Shown one piece after another: positions 10,623 through 23,029 of a stretch of 64,000 nucleotides of DNA. Made by a program: the position numbers and the translations under genes. Source of the DNA: Rallus limicola (lineage: Eukaryota > Chordata > Aves > Gruiformes > Rallidae); assembly GCA_022605955.1 (NCBI GenBank), contig JAKCOZ010000220.1, forward strand, positions 62,001-126,000, in the 5' to 3' direction. How positions within the stretch are numbered: position 1 is the first letter of the stretch; every line of letters starts with the position of its first letter. Under the pieces are notes generated by a model. It was not told where the DNA came from. It saw nothing but the letters and a program-made list of their open reading frames with translations, and searched no databases.

Positions 10623-12008
10623 ATGCCTTTCAGACCTAGCTTCTTTACTTTGGGAGTTATTGCTGGACGTTTAGCATGTTTTGAACTGCAGTCTGCTAGG
10701 GCCGAGAAAAGCACCGTAGGAGGTTCCAGGCATGTTCCCTCTTTCCAGGCAAAGGAAAAGGCTGAGAGTCAAAGTGACAGGGTCTGCTCGTGTGTCCTGT
10801 TAGGAGGTTTCAGACAAGCTATGCCTTTCAGGCCTAGCTTCTTTACTTTGGGAGTTATTGCTGGACGTTTAGCATGTTTTGAACTGCAGTCTGCTAGGGC
10901 CGAGAAAAGCACCGTAGGAGGTTCCAGGCATGTTCCCTCTTTCCAGGCAAAGGAAAAGGCTGAGAGCCAAAGTGACAGGGTCTGCTCGTGTGTCCTGTTA
11001 GGAGGTTTCAGACAAGCTATGCCTTTCAGGCCTAGCTTCTTTACTTTGGGAGTTATTGCTGGACGTTTAGCATGTTTTGAACTGCAGTCTGCTAGGGCCG
11101 AGAAAAGCACCGTAGGAGGTTCCAGGCATGTTCCCTCTTTCCAGGCAAAGGAAAAGGCTGAGAGCCAAAGTGACAGGGGCTGCTCGTGTGTCCTGTTAGG
11201 AGGTTTCAGACAAGCTATGCCTTTCATGCCTAGCTTCTTTACTTTGGGAGTTATTGCTGGACGTTTAGCATGTTTTGAACTGCAGTCTGCTAGGGCCGAG
11301 AAAAGCACCGTAGGAGGTTCCAGGCATGTTCCCTCTTTCCAGGCAAAGGAAAAGGCTAAGAGCCAAAATGACAGGGTCTGCTCGTGTGTCCTTTTAGGAG
11401 GTTTCAGACAAGCTATGCCTTTCAGGCCTAGCTTCTTTACTTTGGGAGTTATTGCTGGACGTTTAGCATGTTTTGAACTGCAGTCTGCTAGGGCCGAGAA
11501 AAGCACCGTAGGAGGTTCCAGGCATGTTCCCTCTTTCCAGGCAAAGGAAAAGGCTGAGAGCCAAAGTGACAGGGTCTGCTCGTGTGTCCTGTTAGGAGGT
11601 TTCAGACAAGCTATGCCTTTCAGGCCTAGCTTCTTTACTTTGGCAGTTATTGCTGGACGTTTAGCATGTTTTGAACTGCAGTCTGCTAGGGCCGAGAAAA
11701 GCACCGTAGGAGGTTCCAGGCATGTTCCCTCTTTCCAGGCAAAGGAAAAGGCTGAGAGCCAAAGTGACAGGGTCTGCTCGTGTGTCCTGTTAGGAGGTTT
11801 CAGACAAGCTATGCCTTTCAGGCCTAGCTTCTTTACTTTGGGAGTTATTGCTGGACGTTTAGCATGTTTTGAACTGCAGTCTGCTAGGGCCGAGAAAAGC
11901 ACCGTAGGAGGTTCCAGGCATGTTCCCTCTTTCCAGGCAAAGGAAAAGGCTGAGAGCCAAAGTGACAGGGTCTGCTCGTGTGTCCTGTTAGGAGGTTTCA
12001 GACAAGCT
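10623..12008. repeat. Block J1: 7 monomers
   Basis: Monomer 1 has TTCAGACC and GAGTCAAAG. Monomer 4 has nt 11 T, GGCTAAG, AAAATGAC and CCTTTTAGG. Monomer 6 has TTTGGCAGTT (nt 32 G to C), the marker of J ends. It ends in the AATT junction and is followed by D, as J2 is at 48,984. Confidence 0.94.
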
Positions 12009-12055
12009 ATGCCTTTCAGGCCTAATTTGTCTGAAACCTCCTAACAGGACAAGCT
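12009..12055. repeat. 47-bp junction unit, AATT type
   Basis: CCTAATTTGTC replaces CCTAGCTTGTC at 12,025-12,026, giving two arm mismatches. This junction type recurs only at 34,900 and 50,568, each time directly before a D block. Confidence 0.95.
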
Positions 12056-15025
12056 ATGCCTTTCAGGCCTAGCTTCTTTACTTTGGGAGTTATTGCTGGA
12101 CGTTTAGCATGTTTTGAACTGCAGTCTGCTAGGGCCGAGAAAAGCACCGTAGGAGGTTCCAGGCATGTTCCCTCTTTCCAGGCAAAGGAAAAGGCTGAGA
12201 GTCAAAGTGACAGGGTCTGCTCGTGTGTCCTGTTAGGAGGTTTCAGACAAGCTATGCCTTTCAGGCCTAGCTTCTTTACTTTGGGAGTTATTGCTGGACG
12301 TTTAGCATGTTTTGAACTGCAGTCTGCTAGGGCCGAGAAAAGCACCGTAGGAGGTTCCAGGCATGTTCCCTCTTTCCAGGCAAAGGAAAAGGCTGAGAGC
12401 CAAAGTGACAGGGGCTGCTCGTGTGTCCTGTTAGGAGGTTTCAGACAAGGTATGCCTTTCAGGCCTAGCTTCTTTACTTTGGGAGTTATAGCTGGACGTT
12501 TAGCATGTTTTGAACTGCAGTCTGCTAGGGCCGAGAAAAGCACCGTAGGAGGTTCCAGGCATGTTCCCTCTTTCCAGGCAAAGGAAAAGGCTGAGAGCCA
12601 AAGTGACAGGGTCTGCTCGTGTGTCCTGTTAGGAGGTTTCAGACAAGCTATGCCTTTCAGGCCTAGCTTCTTTACTTTGGGAGTTATTGCTGGACGTTTA
12701 GCATGTTTTGAACTGCAGTCTGCTAGGGCCGAGAAAAGCACCGTAGGAGGTTCCAGGCATGTTCCCTCTGTCCAGGCAAAGGAAAAGGCTGAGAGCCAAA
12801 ATGACAGGGTCTGCTCGTGTGTCCTGTTAGGAGGTTTCAGACAAGCTATGCCTTTCAGGCCTAGCTTCTTTACTTTGGGAGTTATTGCTGGACGTTTAGC
12901 ATGTTTTGAACTGCAGTCTGCTAGGGCCGAGAAAAGCACCGTAGGAGGTTCCAGGCATGTTCCCTCTTTCCAGGCAAAGGAAAAGGCTGAGAGCCAAAGT
13001 GACAGGGGCTGCTCGTGTGTCCTGTTAGGAGGTTTCAGACAAGCTAGGCCTGAAAGGCCTAGCTTCTTTACTTTGGGAGTTATTGCTGGATGTTTAGCAT
13101 GTTTTGAACTGCAGTCTGCTAGGGCCGAGAAAAGCACCGTAGGAGGTTCCAGGCATGTTCCCTCTTTCCAGGCAAAGGAAAAGGCTGAGAGCCAAAGTGA
13201 CAGGGTCTGCTCGTGTGTCCTGTTAGGAGGTTTCAGACAAGCTATGCCTTTCAGGCCTAGCTTCTTTACTTTGGGAGTTATTGCTGGACGTTTAGCATGT
13301 TTTGAACTGCAGTCTGCTAGGGCCGAGAAAAGCACCGTAGGAGGTTCCAGGCATGTTCCCTCTTTCCAAGCAAAGGAAAAGGCTGAGAGCCAAAGTGACA
13401 GGGGCTGCTCGTGTGTCCTGTTAGGAGGTTTCAGACAAGCTATGCCTTTCAGGCCTAGCTTCTTTTCTTTGGGAGTTATTGCTGGACGTTTAGCATGTTT
13501 TGAACTGCAGTCTGCTAGGGCCGAGAAAAGCACCGTAGGAGGTTCCAGGCATGTTCCCTCTTTCCAGGCAAAGGAAAAGGCTGAGAGCCAAAGTGACAGG
13601 GTCTGCTCGTGCGTCCTGTTAGGAGGTTTCAGACAAGCTATGCCTTTCAGGCCTAGCTTCTTTACTTTGGGAGTTATTGCTGGACGTTTAGCATGTTTTG
13701 AACTGCAGTCTGCTAGGGCCGAGAAAAGCACCGTAGGAGGTTCCAGGCATGTTCCCTCTTTCCAGGCAAAGGAAAAGGCTGAGAGCCAAAGTGACAGGGT
13801 CTGCTCGTGTGTCCTGTTAGGAGGTTTCAGACAAGCTATGCCTTTCATGCCTAGCTTCTTTACTTTGGGAGTTATTGCTGGACGTTTAGCATGTTTTGAA
13901 CTGCAGTCTGCTAGGGCCGAGAAAAGCACCGTAGGAGGTTCCAGGCATGTTCCCTCTTTCCAGGCAAAGGAAAAGGCTGAGAGCCAAAGTGACAGGGTCT
14001 GCTCGTGTGTCCTGTTAGGAGGTTTCAGACAAGCTATGCCTTTCAGGCCTCGCTTCTTTACTTTGGGAGTTATTGCTGGACGTTTAGCATGTTTTGAACT
14101 GCAGTCTGCTAGGGCCGAGAAAAGCACCGTAGGAGGTTCCAGGCATGTTCCCTCTTTACCGGCAAAGGAAAAGGCTGAGAGCCAAAGTGACAGGGGCTGC
14201 TCGTGTGTCCTGTTAGGAGGTTTCAGACAAGCTATGCCTTTCAGGCCTAGCTTCTTTACTTTGGGAGTTATTGCTGGACGTTTAGCATGTTTTGAACTGC
14301 AGTCTGCTAGGGCCGAGAAAAGCACCGTAGGAGGTTCCAGGCATGTTCCCTCTTTCCAGGCAAAGGAAAAGGCTGAGAGCCAAAGTGACAGGGTCTGCTC
14401 GTGTGTCCTGTTAGGAGGTTTCAGACAAGCTATGCCTTTCAGGCCTAGCTTCTTTACTTTGGGAGTTATTGCTGGACGTTTAGCATGTTTTGAACTGCAG
14501 TCTGCTAGGGCCGAGAAAAGCACCGTAGGAGGTTCCAGGCATGTTCCCTCTTTCCAGGCAAAGGAAAAGGCTGAGAGCCAAAGTGACAGGGTCTGCTCGT
14601 GTGTCCTGTTAGGAGGTTTCAGACAAGCTATGCCTTTCAGGCCTAGCTTCTTTACTTTGGGAGTTATTGCTGGACGTTTAGCATGTTTTGAACTGCAGTC
14701 TGCTAGGGCCGAGAAAAGCACCGTAGGAGGTTCCAGGCATGTTCCCTCTTTCCAGGCAAAGGAAAAGGCTGAGAGCCAAAGTGACAGGGGCTGCTCGTGT
14801 GTCCTGTTAGGAGGTTTCAGACAAGCTATGCCTTTCATGCCTAGCTTCTTTACTTTGGGAGTTATTGCTGGACGTTTAGCATGTTTTGAACTGCAGTCTG
14901 CTAGGGCCGAGAAAAGCACCGTAGGAGGTTCCAGGCATGTTCCCTCTTTCCAGGCAAAGGAAAAGGCTGAGAGCCAAAGTGACAGGGGCTGCTCGTGTGT
15001 CCTGTTAGGAGGTTTCAGACAAGCT
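12056..15025. repeat. Block D1: 15 monomers
   Basis: D signature: GAGTCAAAG in monomer 1; AAGGTATGCC (nt 197 C to G) ending monomer 2; AAAATGAC in monomer 4; inverted hairpin loop and GGATGTTT at monomer 6; CTTTTCTTT with GTGCGTCC in monomer 8; and CCTCGCTTC plus TTTACCGGC in monomer 11. Private changes are GTTATAGC in monomer 3 and CTCTGTCC in monomer 4. Monomers 10 and 15 have nt 11 T, unlike D3. Confidence 0.95.
13041..13065. repeat. Perfect hairpin with inverted loop
   Basis: The monomer-start hairpin reads AAGCTAGGCCT GAA AGGCCTAGCTT, with 11-bp arms pairing fully. The normal copy has AAGCTATGCC TTTCA GGCCTAGCTT with one mismatch. The loop TGAAA is the reverse complement of the usual TTTCA. 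Confidence 0.9.
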
Positions 15026-15072
15026 ATGCCTTTCAGGCCTAGCTTGTCTGAAACCTCCTAACAGGACAAGCT
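15026..15072. repeat. 47-bp palindromic junction unit
   Basis: Arms pair fully and the sequence is consensus. D joins E directly here, with no K block between. Confidence 0.95.
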
Positions 15073-17052
15073 ATGCCTTTCAGGCCTAGCTTCTTTACTT
15101 TGGGAGTTATTGCTGGACGTTTAGCATGTTTTGAACTGCAGTCTGCTAGGGCCGAGAAAAGCACCGTAGGAGGTTCCAGGCATGTTCCCTCTTTCCAGGC
15201 AAAGGAAAAGGCTGAGAGCCAAAGTGAAAGGGTCTGCTCGTGTGTCCTGTTAGGAGGTTTCAGACAAGCTATGCCTTTCAGGCCTAGCTTCTTTACTTTG
15301 GGAGTTATTGCTGGACGTTTAGCATGTTTTGAACTACAGTCTGCTAGGGCCGAGAAAAGCACCGTAGGAGGTTCCAGGCATGTTCCCTCTTTCCAGGCAA
15401 AGGAAAAGGCTGAGAGCCAAAGTGACAGGGGCTGCTCGTGTGTCCTGTTAGGAGGTTTCAGACAAGCTATGCCTTTCAGGCCTAGCTTCTTTACTTTGGG
15501 AGTTATTGCTGGACGTTTAGCATGTTTTGAACTGCAGTCTGCTAGGGCCGAGAAAAGCACCGTAGGAGGTTCCAGGCATGTTCCCTCTTTCCAGGCAAAG
15601 GAAAAGGCTGAGAGCCAAAGTGACAGGGTCTGCTCGTGTGTCCTGTTAGGAGGTTTCAGACAAGCTATGCCTTTCAGGCCTAGCTTCTTTACTTTGGGAG
15701 TTTTTGCTGGACGTTTAGCATGTTTTGAACTGCAGTCTGCTAGGGCCGAGAAAAGCACCGTAGGAGGTTCCAGGCATGTTCCCTCTTTCCAGGCAAAGGA
15801 AAAGGCTGAGAGCCAAAGTGACAGGGTCTGCTCGTGTGTCCTGTTAGGAGGTTTCAGACAAGCTATGCCTTTCAGGCCTAGCTTCTTTACTTTGGGAGTT
15901 ATTGCTGGACGTTTAGCATGTTTTGAACTGCAGTCTGCTAGGGCCGAGAAAAGCACCGTAGGAGGTTCCAGGCATGTTCCCTCTTTCCAGGCAAAGGAAA
16001 AGGCTGAGAGCCAAAGTGACAGGGTCTGCTCGTGCGTCCTGTTAGGAGGTTTCAGACAAGCTATGCCTTTCAGGCCTAGCTTCTTTACTTTGGGAGTTAT
16101 TGCTGGACGTTTAGCATGTTTTGAACTGCAGTCTGCTAGGGCCGAGAAAAGCACCGTAGGAGGTTCCAGGCATGTTCCCTCTTTCCAGGCAAAGGAAAAG
16201 GCTGAGAGCCAAAGTGACAGGGGCTGCTCGTGTGTCCTGTTAGGAGGTTTCAGACAAGCTATGCCTTTCAGGCCTGTTTTCTTTACTTTGGGAGTTATTG
16301 CTGGACGTTTAGCATGTTTTGAACTGCAGTCTGCTAGGGCCGAGAAAAGCACCGTAGGAGGTTCCAGGCATGTTCCCTCTTTCCAGGCAAAGGAAAAGGC
16401 TGAGAGCCAAAGTGACAGGGTCTGCTCGTGTGTCCTGTTAGGAGGTTTCAGACAAGCTATGCCTTTCAGGCCTAGCTTCTTTACTTTGGGAGTTATTGCT
16501 GGACGTTTAGCATGTTTTGAACTGCAGTCTGCTAGGGCCGAGAAAAGCACCGTAGGAGGTTCCAGGCATGTTCCCTCTTTCCAGGCAAAGGAAAAGGCTG
16601 AGAGCCAAAGTGACAGGGTCTGCTCGTGTGTCCTGTTAGGAGGTTTCAGACAAGCTATGCCTTTCAGGCCTAGCTTCTTTACTTTGGGAGTTATTGCTGG
16701 ACGTTTAGCATGTTTTGAACTGCAGTCTGCTAGGGCCGAGAAAAGCACCGTAGGAGGTTCCAGGCATGTTCCCTCTTTCCAGGCAAAGGAAAAGGCTGAG
16801 AGCCAAAGTGACAGGGTCTGCTCGTGTGTCCTGTTAGGAGGTTTCAGACAAGCTATGCCTTTCAGGCCTAGCTTCTTTACTTTGGGAGTTATTGCTGGAC
16901 GTTTAGCATGTTTTGAACTGCAGTCTGCTAGGGCCGAGAAAAGCACCGTAGGAGGTTCCAGGCATGTTCCCTCTTTCCAGGCAAAGGAAAAGGCTGAGAG
17001 CCAAAGTGACAGGGTCTGCTCGTGTGTCCTGTTAGGAGGTTTCAGACAAGCT
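15073..17052. repeat. Block E1: 10 monomers
   Basis: E signature: AGTGAAAGG (nt 156 C to A, at 15,228) in monomer 1; CTACAG (nt 66 G to A, at 15,336) in monomer 2; GTTTTTGC (nt 37 A to T, at 15,703) in monomer 4; GTGCGTCC in monomer 5; CCTGTTTTC (nt 16-18 AGC to GTT, at 16,276) in monomer 7. The blocks at 37,812 and 54,273 carry the same markers in the same order. Confidence 0.95.
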
Positions 17053-17099
17053 ATGCCTTTCAGGCCTAGCTTGTCTGAAACCTCCTAACAGGACAAGCT
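17053..17099. repeat. 47-bp palindromic junction unit
   Basis: Arms pair fully and the sequence is consensus. The F head that follows starts with nt 11 T. Confidence 0.95.
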
Positions 17100-18089
17100 A
17101 TGCCTTTCATGCCTAGCTTCTTTACTTTGGGAGTTATTGCTGGACGTTTAGCATGTTTTGAACTGCAGTCTGCTAGGGCCGAGATAAGCACCGTAGGAGG
17201 TTCCAGGCATGTTCCCTCTTTCCAGGCAAAGGAAAAGGCTGAGAGCCAAAGTGACAGGGTCTGCTCGTGTGTCCTGTTAGGAGGTTTCAGACAAGCTATG
17301 CCTTTCAGGCCTAGCTTCTTTACTTTGGGAGTTATTGCTGGACGTTTAGCATGTTTTGAACTGCAGTCTGCTAGGGCCGAGAAAAGCACCGTAGGAGGTT
17401 CCAGGCATGTTCCCTCTTTCCAGGCAAAGGAAAAGGCTGAGAGCCAAAGTGACAGGGGCTGCTCGTGTGTCCTGTTAGGAGGTTTCAGACAAGCTATGCC
17501 TTTCAGGCCTAGCTTCTTTACTTTGGGAGTTATTGCTGGACGTTTAGCATGTTTTGAACTGCAGTCTGCTAGGGCCGAGAAAAGCACCGTAGGAGGTTCC
17601 AGGCATGTTCCCTCTTTCCAGGCAAAGGAAAAGGCTGAGAGCCAAAGTGACAGGGTCTGCTCGTGTGTCCTGTTAGGAGGTTTCAGACAAGCTATGCCTT
17701 TCAGGCCTAGCTTCTTTACTTTGGGAGTTATTGCTGGACGTTTAGCATGTTTTGAACTGCAGTCTGCTAGGGCCGAGAAAAGCACCGTAGGAGGTTCCAG
17801 GCATGTTCCCTCTTTCCTGGCAAAGGAAAAGGCTGAGAGCCAAAGTGACAGGGTCTGCTCGTGTGTCCTGTTAGGAGGTTTCAGACAAGCTATGCCTTTC
17901 AGGCCTAGCTTCTTTACTTTGGGAGTTATTGCTGGACGTTTAGCATGTTTTGAACTGCAGTCTGCTAGGGCCGAGAAAAGCACCGTAGGAGGTTCCAGGC
18001 ATGTTCCCTCTTTCCAGGCAAAGGAAAAGGCTGAGAGCCAAAGTGACAGGGGCTGCTCGTGTGTCCTGTTAGGAGGTTTCAGACAAGCT
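17100..18089. repeat. Block F head: 5 monomers
   Basis: Monomer 1 has GAGATAAGC (nt 86 A to T). Monomer 4 has TTTCCTGGC (nt 125 A to T). The five monomers match the first five of the next block apart from nt 11 of monomer 1, so this is a tandem duplication of 5 monomers plus junction (1,037 bp). Confidence 0.95.
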
Positions 18090-18136
18090 ATGCCTTTCAG
18101 GCCTAGCTTGTCTGAAACCTCCTAACAGGACAAGCT
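18090..18136. repeat. 47-bp palindromic junction unit
   Basis: Arms pair fully and the sequence is consensus. It separates the two copies of the duplicated F head. Confidence 0.95.
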
Positions 18137-20512
18137 ATGCCTTTCAGGCCTAGCTTCTTTACTTTGGGAGTTATTGCTGGACGTTTAGCATGTTTTGAAC
18201 TGCAGTCTGCTAGGGCCGAGATAAGCACCGTAGGAGGTTCCAGGCATGTTCCCTCTTTCCAGGCAAAGGAAAAGGCTGAGAGCCAAAGTGACAGGGTCTG
18301 CTCGTGTGTCCTGTTAGGAGGTTTCAGACAAGCTATGCCTTTCAGGCCTAGCTTCTTTACTTTGGGAGTTATTGCTGGACGTTTAGCATGTTTTGAACTG
18401 CAGTCTGCTAGGGCCGAGAAAAGCACCGTAGGAGGTTCCAGGCATGTTCCCTCTTTCCAGGCAAAGGAAAAGGCTGAGAGCCAAAGTGACAGGGGCTGCT
18501 CGTGTGTCCTGTTAGGAGGTTTCAGACAAGCTATGCCTTTCAGGCCTAGCTTCTTTACTTTGGGAGTTATTGCTGGACGTTTAGCATGTTTTGAACTGCA
18601 GTCTGCTAGGGCCGAGAAAAGCACCGTAGGAGGTTCCAGGCATGTTCCCTCTTTCCAGGCAAAGGAAAAGGCTGAGAGCCAAAGTGACAGGGTCTGCTCG
18701 TGTGTCCTGTTAGGAGGTTTCAGACAAGCTATGCCTTTCAGGCCTAGCTTCTTTACTTTGGGAGTTATTGCTGGACGTTTAGCATGTTTTGAACTGCAGT
18801 CTGCTAGGGCCGAGAAAAGCACCGTAGGAGGTTCCAGGCATGTTCCCTCTTTCCTGGCAAAGGAAAAGGCTGAGAGCCAAAGTGACAGGGTCTGCTCGTG
18901 TGTCCTGTTAGGAGGTTTCAGACAAGCTATGCCTTTCAGGCCTAGCTTCTTTACTTTGGGAGTTATTGCTGGACGTTTAGCATGTTTTGAACTGCAGTCT
19001 GCTAGGGCCGAGAAAAGCACCGTAGGAGGTTCCAGGCATGTTCCCTCTTTCCAGGCAAAGGAAAAGGCTGAGAGCCAAAGTGACAGGGGCTGCTCGTGTG
19101 TCCTGTTAGGAGGTTTCAGACAAGCTATGCCTTTCAGGCCTAGCTTCTTTACTTTGGGAGTTATTGCTGGACGTTTAGCATGTTTTGAACTGCAGTCTGC
19201 TAGGGCCGAGAAAAGCACCGTAGGAGGTTCCAGGCATGTTCCCTCTTTCCAGGCAAAGGAAAAGGCTGAGAGCCAAAGTGACAGGGGCTGCTCGTGTGTC
19301 CTGTTAGGAGGTTTCAGACAAGCTATGCCTTTCAGGCCTAGCTTCTTTACTTTGGGAGTTATTGCTGGACGTTTAGCATGTTTTGAACTGCAGTCTGCTA
19401 GGGCCGAGAAAAGCACCGTAGGAGGTTCCAGGCATGTTCCCTCTTTCCAGGCAAAGGAAAAGGCTGAGAGCCAAAGTGACAGGGTCTGCTCGTGTGTCCT
19501 GTTAGGAGGTTTCAGACAAGCTATGCCTTTCAGGCCTAGCTTCTTTACTTTGGGAGTTATTGCTGGACGTTTAGCATGTTTTGAACTGCAGTCTGCTAGG
19601 GCCGAGAAAAGCACCGTAGGAGGTTCCAGGCATGTTCCCTCTTTCCAGGCAAAGGAAAAGGCTGAGAGCCAAAGTGACAGGGTCTGCTCGTGTGTCCTGT
19701 TAGGAGGTTTCAGACAAGCTATGCCTTTCAGGCCTAGCTTCTTTACTTTGGGAGTTATTGCTGGACGTTTAGCATGTTTTGAACTGCAGTCTGCTAGGGC
19801 CGAGAAAAGCACCGTAGGAGGTTCCAGGCATGTTCCCTCTTTCCAGGCAAAGGAAAAGGCTGAGAGCCAAAGTGACAGGGTCTGCTCGTGTGTCCTGTTA
19901 GGAGGTTTCAGACAAGCTATGCCTTTTAGGCCTAGCTTCATTACTTTGGTAGTTATTGCTGGACGTTTAGCATGTTTTGAACTGCAGTCTGCTAGGGCCG
20001 AGAAAAGCACCGTAGGGGGTTCCAGGCATGTTCCCTCTTTCCAGGCAAAGGAAAAGGCTGAGAGCCAAAGTGACAGGGGCTGCTCGTGTGTCCTGTTAGG
20101 AGGTTTCAGACAAGCTATGCCTTTCAGGCCTAGCTTCTTTACTTTGGGAGTTATTGCTGGACGTTTAGCATGTTTTGAACTGCAGTCTGCTAGGGCCGAG
20201 AAAAGCACCGTAGGAGGTTCCAGGCATGTTCCCTCTTTCCAGGCAAAGGTAAAGGCTGAGAGCCAAAGTGACAGGGTCTGCTTGTGTGTCCTGTTAGGAG
20301 GTTTCAGACAAGCTATGCCTTTCAGGCCTAGCTTCTTTACTTTGGGAGTTATTGCTGGACGTTTAGCATGTTTTGAACTGCAGTCTGCTAGGGCTGAGAA
20401 AAGCACCGTAGGAGGTTCCAGGCATGTTCCCTCTTTCCATGCAAAGGAAAAGGCTGAGAGCCAAAGTGACAGGGTCTGCTCGTGTGTCCTGTTAGGAGGT
20501 TTCAGAAAAGCT
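18137..20512. repeat. Block F1: 12 monomers
   Basis: F signature: GAGATAAGC in monomer 1; TTTCCTGGC in monomer 4; TTTTAGGCC with TTTGGTAGTT (nt 32 G to T) in monomer 10; AAAGGTAAAG (nt 134 A to T) with TGCTTGTG in monomer 11; GGCTGAG and TTTCCATGC (nt 126 G to T) in monomer 12. Monomer 10 also has the private changes CTTCATTAC and GTAGGGGG. Confidence 0.95.
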
Positions 20513-20559
20513 ATGCTATTCAGGCCTAGCTTGTCTGAAACCTCCTAACAGGACAAGCT
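20513..20559. repeat. 47-bp junction unit, F/G type
   Basis: Left arm CAGAAAAGC instead of CAGACAAGC (one mismatch, at 20,507). The centre reads ATGCTATTCAGG instead of ATGCCTTTCAGG. The type recurs at 21,946, 42,215, 58,676 and 60,901, always after an F tail. Confidence 0.95.
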
Positions 20560-21945
20560 ATGCCTTTCATGCCTAGCTTCTTTACTTTGGGAGTTATTGC
20601 TGGACGTTTAGCATGTTTTGAACTGCAGTCTGCTAGGGCCGAGAAAAGCACCGTAGGAGGTTCCAGGCATGTTCCCTCTTTCCTGGCAAAGGAAAAGGCT
20701 GAGAGCCAAAGTGACAGGGTCTGCTCGTGTGTCCTGTTAGGAGGTTTCAGACAAGCTATGCCTTTCAGGCCTAGCTTCTTTACTTTGGGAGTTATTGCTG
20801 GACGTTTAGCATGTTTTGAACTGCAGTCTGCTAGGGCCGAGAAAAGCACCGTAGGAGGTTCCAGGCATGTTCCCTCTTTCCAGGCAAAGGAAAAGGCTGA
20901 GAGCCAAAGTGACAGGGTCTGCTCGTGTGTCCTGTTAGGAGGTTTCAGACAAGCTATGCCTTTCAGGCCTAGCTTCTTTACTTTGGGAGTTATTGCTGGA
21001 CGTTTAGCATGTTTTGAACTGCAGTCTGCTAGGGCCGAGAAAAGCACCGTAGGAGGTTCCAGGCATGTTCCCTCTTTCCAGGCAAAGGAAAAGGCTGAGA
21101 GCCAAAGTGACAGGGTCTGCTCGTGTGTCCTGTTAGGAGGTTTCAGACAAGCTATGCCTTTCAGGCCTAGCTTCTTTACTTTGGGAGTTATTGCTGGACG
21201 TTTAGCATGTTTTGAACTGCAGTCTGCTAGGGCCGAGAAAAGCACCGTAGGAGGTTCCAGGCATGTTCCCTCTTTCCAGGCAAAGGAAAAGGCTGAGAGC
21301 CAAAGTGACAGGGTCTGCTCGTGTGTCCTGTTAGGAGGTTTCAGACAAGCTATGCCTTTTAGGCCTAGCTTCTTTACTTTGGTAGTTATTGCTGGACGTT
21401 TAGCATGTTTTGAACTGCAGTCTGCTAGGGCCGAGAAAAGCACCGTAGGAGGTTCCAGGCATGTTCCCTCTTTCCAGGCAAAGGAAAAGGCTGAGAGCCA
21501 AAGTGACAGGGGCTGCTCGTGTGTCCTGTTAGGAGGTTTCAGACAAGCTATGCCTTTCAGGCCTAGCTTCTTTACTTTGGGAGTTATTGCTGGACGTTTA
21601 GCATGTTTTGAACTGCAGTCTGCTAGGGCCGAGAAAAGCACCGTAGGAGGTTCCAGGCATGTTCCCTCTTTCCAGGCAAAGGTAAAGGCTGAGAGCCAAA
21701 GTGACAGGGTCTGCTTGTGTGTCCTGTTAGGAGGTTTCAGACAAGCTATGCCTTTCAGGCCTAGCTTCTTTACTTTGGGAGTTATTGCTGGACGTTTAGC
21801 ATGTTTTGAACTGCAGTCTGCTAGGGCTGAGAAAAGCACCGTAGGAGGTTCCAGGCATGTTCCCTCTTTCCATGCAAAGGAAAAGGCTGAGAGCCAAAGT
21901 GACAGGGTCTGCTCGTGTGTCCTGTTAGGAGGTTTCAGAAAAGCT
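20560..21945. repeat. Block F tail: 7 monomers
   Basis: Monomer 1 combines nt 11 T with TTTCCTGGC. Monomers 5-7 repeat the F-tail run (TTTGGTAGTT; AAAGGTAAAG with TGCTTGTG; TTTCCATGC). It looks like F with most of its head deleted, placed after a full F copy. Confidence 0.95.
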
Positions 21946-21992
21946 ATGCTATTCAGGCCTAGCTTGTCTGAAACCTCCTAACAGGACAAGCT
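21946..21992. repeat. 47-bp junction unit, F/G type
   Basis: Same altered left arm (CAGAAAAGC) and centre (ATGCTATTC) as at 20,513. G follows. Confidence 0.95.
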
Positions 21993-22982
21993 ATGCCTTT
22001 CATGCCTAGCTTCTTTACTTTGGGAGTTATTGCTGGACGTTTAGCATGTTTTGAACTGCAGTCTGCTAGGGCCGAGAAAAGCACCGTAGGAGGTTCCAGG
22101 CATGTTCCCTCTTTCCAGGCAAAGGAAAAGGCTGAGAGCCAAAGTGACAGGGTCTGCTCGTGTGTCCTGTTAGGAGTTTTCAGACAAGCTATGCCTTTCA
22201 GGCCTAGCTTCTTTACTTTGGGAGTTATTGCTGGACGTTTAGCATGTTTTGAACTGCAGTCTGCTAGGGCCGAGAAAAGCACCGTAGGAGGTTCCAGGCA
22301 TGTTCCCTCTTTCCAGGCAAAGGAAAAGGCTGAGAGCCAAAGTGAAAGGGTCTGCTGGTGTGTCCTGTTAAGAGGTTTCAGACAAGCTATGCCTTTCAGG
22401 CCTAGCTTCTTTACTTTGGGAGTTATTGCTGGACGTTTAGCATGTTTTGAACTGCAGTCTGCTAGGGCCGAGAAAAGCACCGTAGGAGGTTCCAGGCATG
22501 TTCCCTCTTTCCAGGCAAAGGAAAAGGCTGAGAGCCAAAGTGACAGGGGCTGCTCGTGTGTCCTGTTAGGAGGTTTCAGACAAGCTATGCCTTTCAGGCC
22601 TAGCTTCTTTACTTTGGGAGTTATTGCTGGACGTTTAGCATGTTTTGAACTGCAGTCTGCTAGGGCCGAGAAAAGCACCGTAGGAGGTTCCAGGCATGTT
22701 CCCTCTTTCCAGGCAAAGGAAAAGGCTGAGAGCCAAAGTGACAGGGGCTGCTCGTGTGTCCTGTTAGGAGGTTTCAGACAAGCTATGCCTTTCATGCCTA
22801 GCTTCTTTACTTTGGGAGTTATTGCTGGACGTTTAGCATGTTTTGAACTGCAGTCTGCTAGGGCCGAGAAAAGCACCGTAGGAGGTTCCAGGCATGTTCC
22901 CTCTTTCCAGGCAAAGGAAAAGGCTGAGAGCCAAAGTGACAGGGGCTGCTCGTGTGTCCTGTTAGGAGGTTTCAGACAAGCT
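21993..22982. repeat. Block G1: 5 monomers
   Basis: G signature: TTAGGAGTTTTC (nt 185 G to T) in monomer 1; AGTGAAAGG, TGCTGGTG and GTTAAGAGG (nt 181 G to A) in monomer 2; GGGGCTGC in monomers 3-5; nt 11 T in monomers 1 and 5. The block at 60,948 carries the same markers in every monomer. Confidence 0.95.
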
Positions 22983-23029
22983 ATGCCTTTCAGGCCTAGC
23001 TTGTCTGAAACCTCCTAACAGGACAAGCT
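22983..23029. repeat. 47-bp palindromic junction unit
   Basis: Arms pair fully and the sequence is consensus. It lies between G and H, as at 61,938. Confidence 0.95.
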
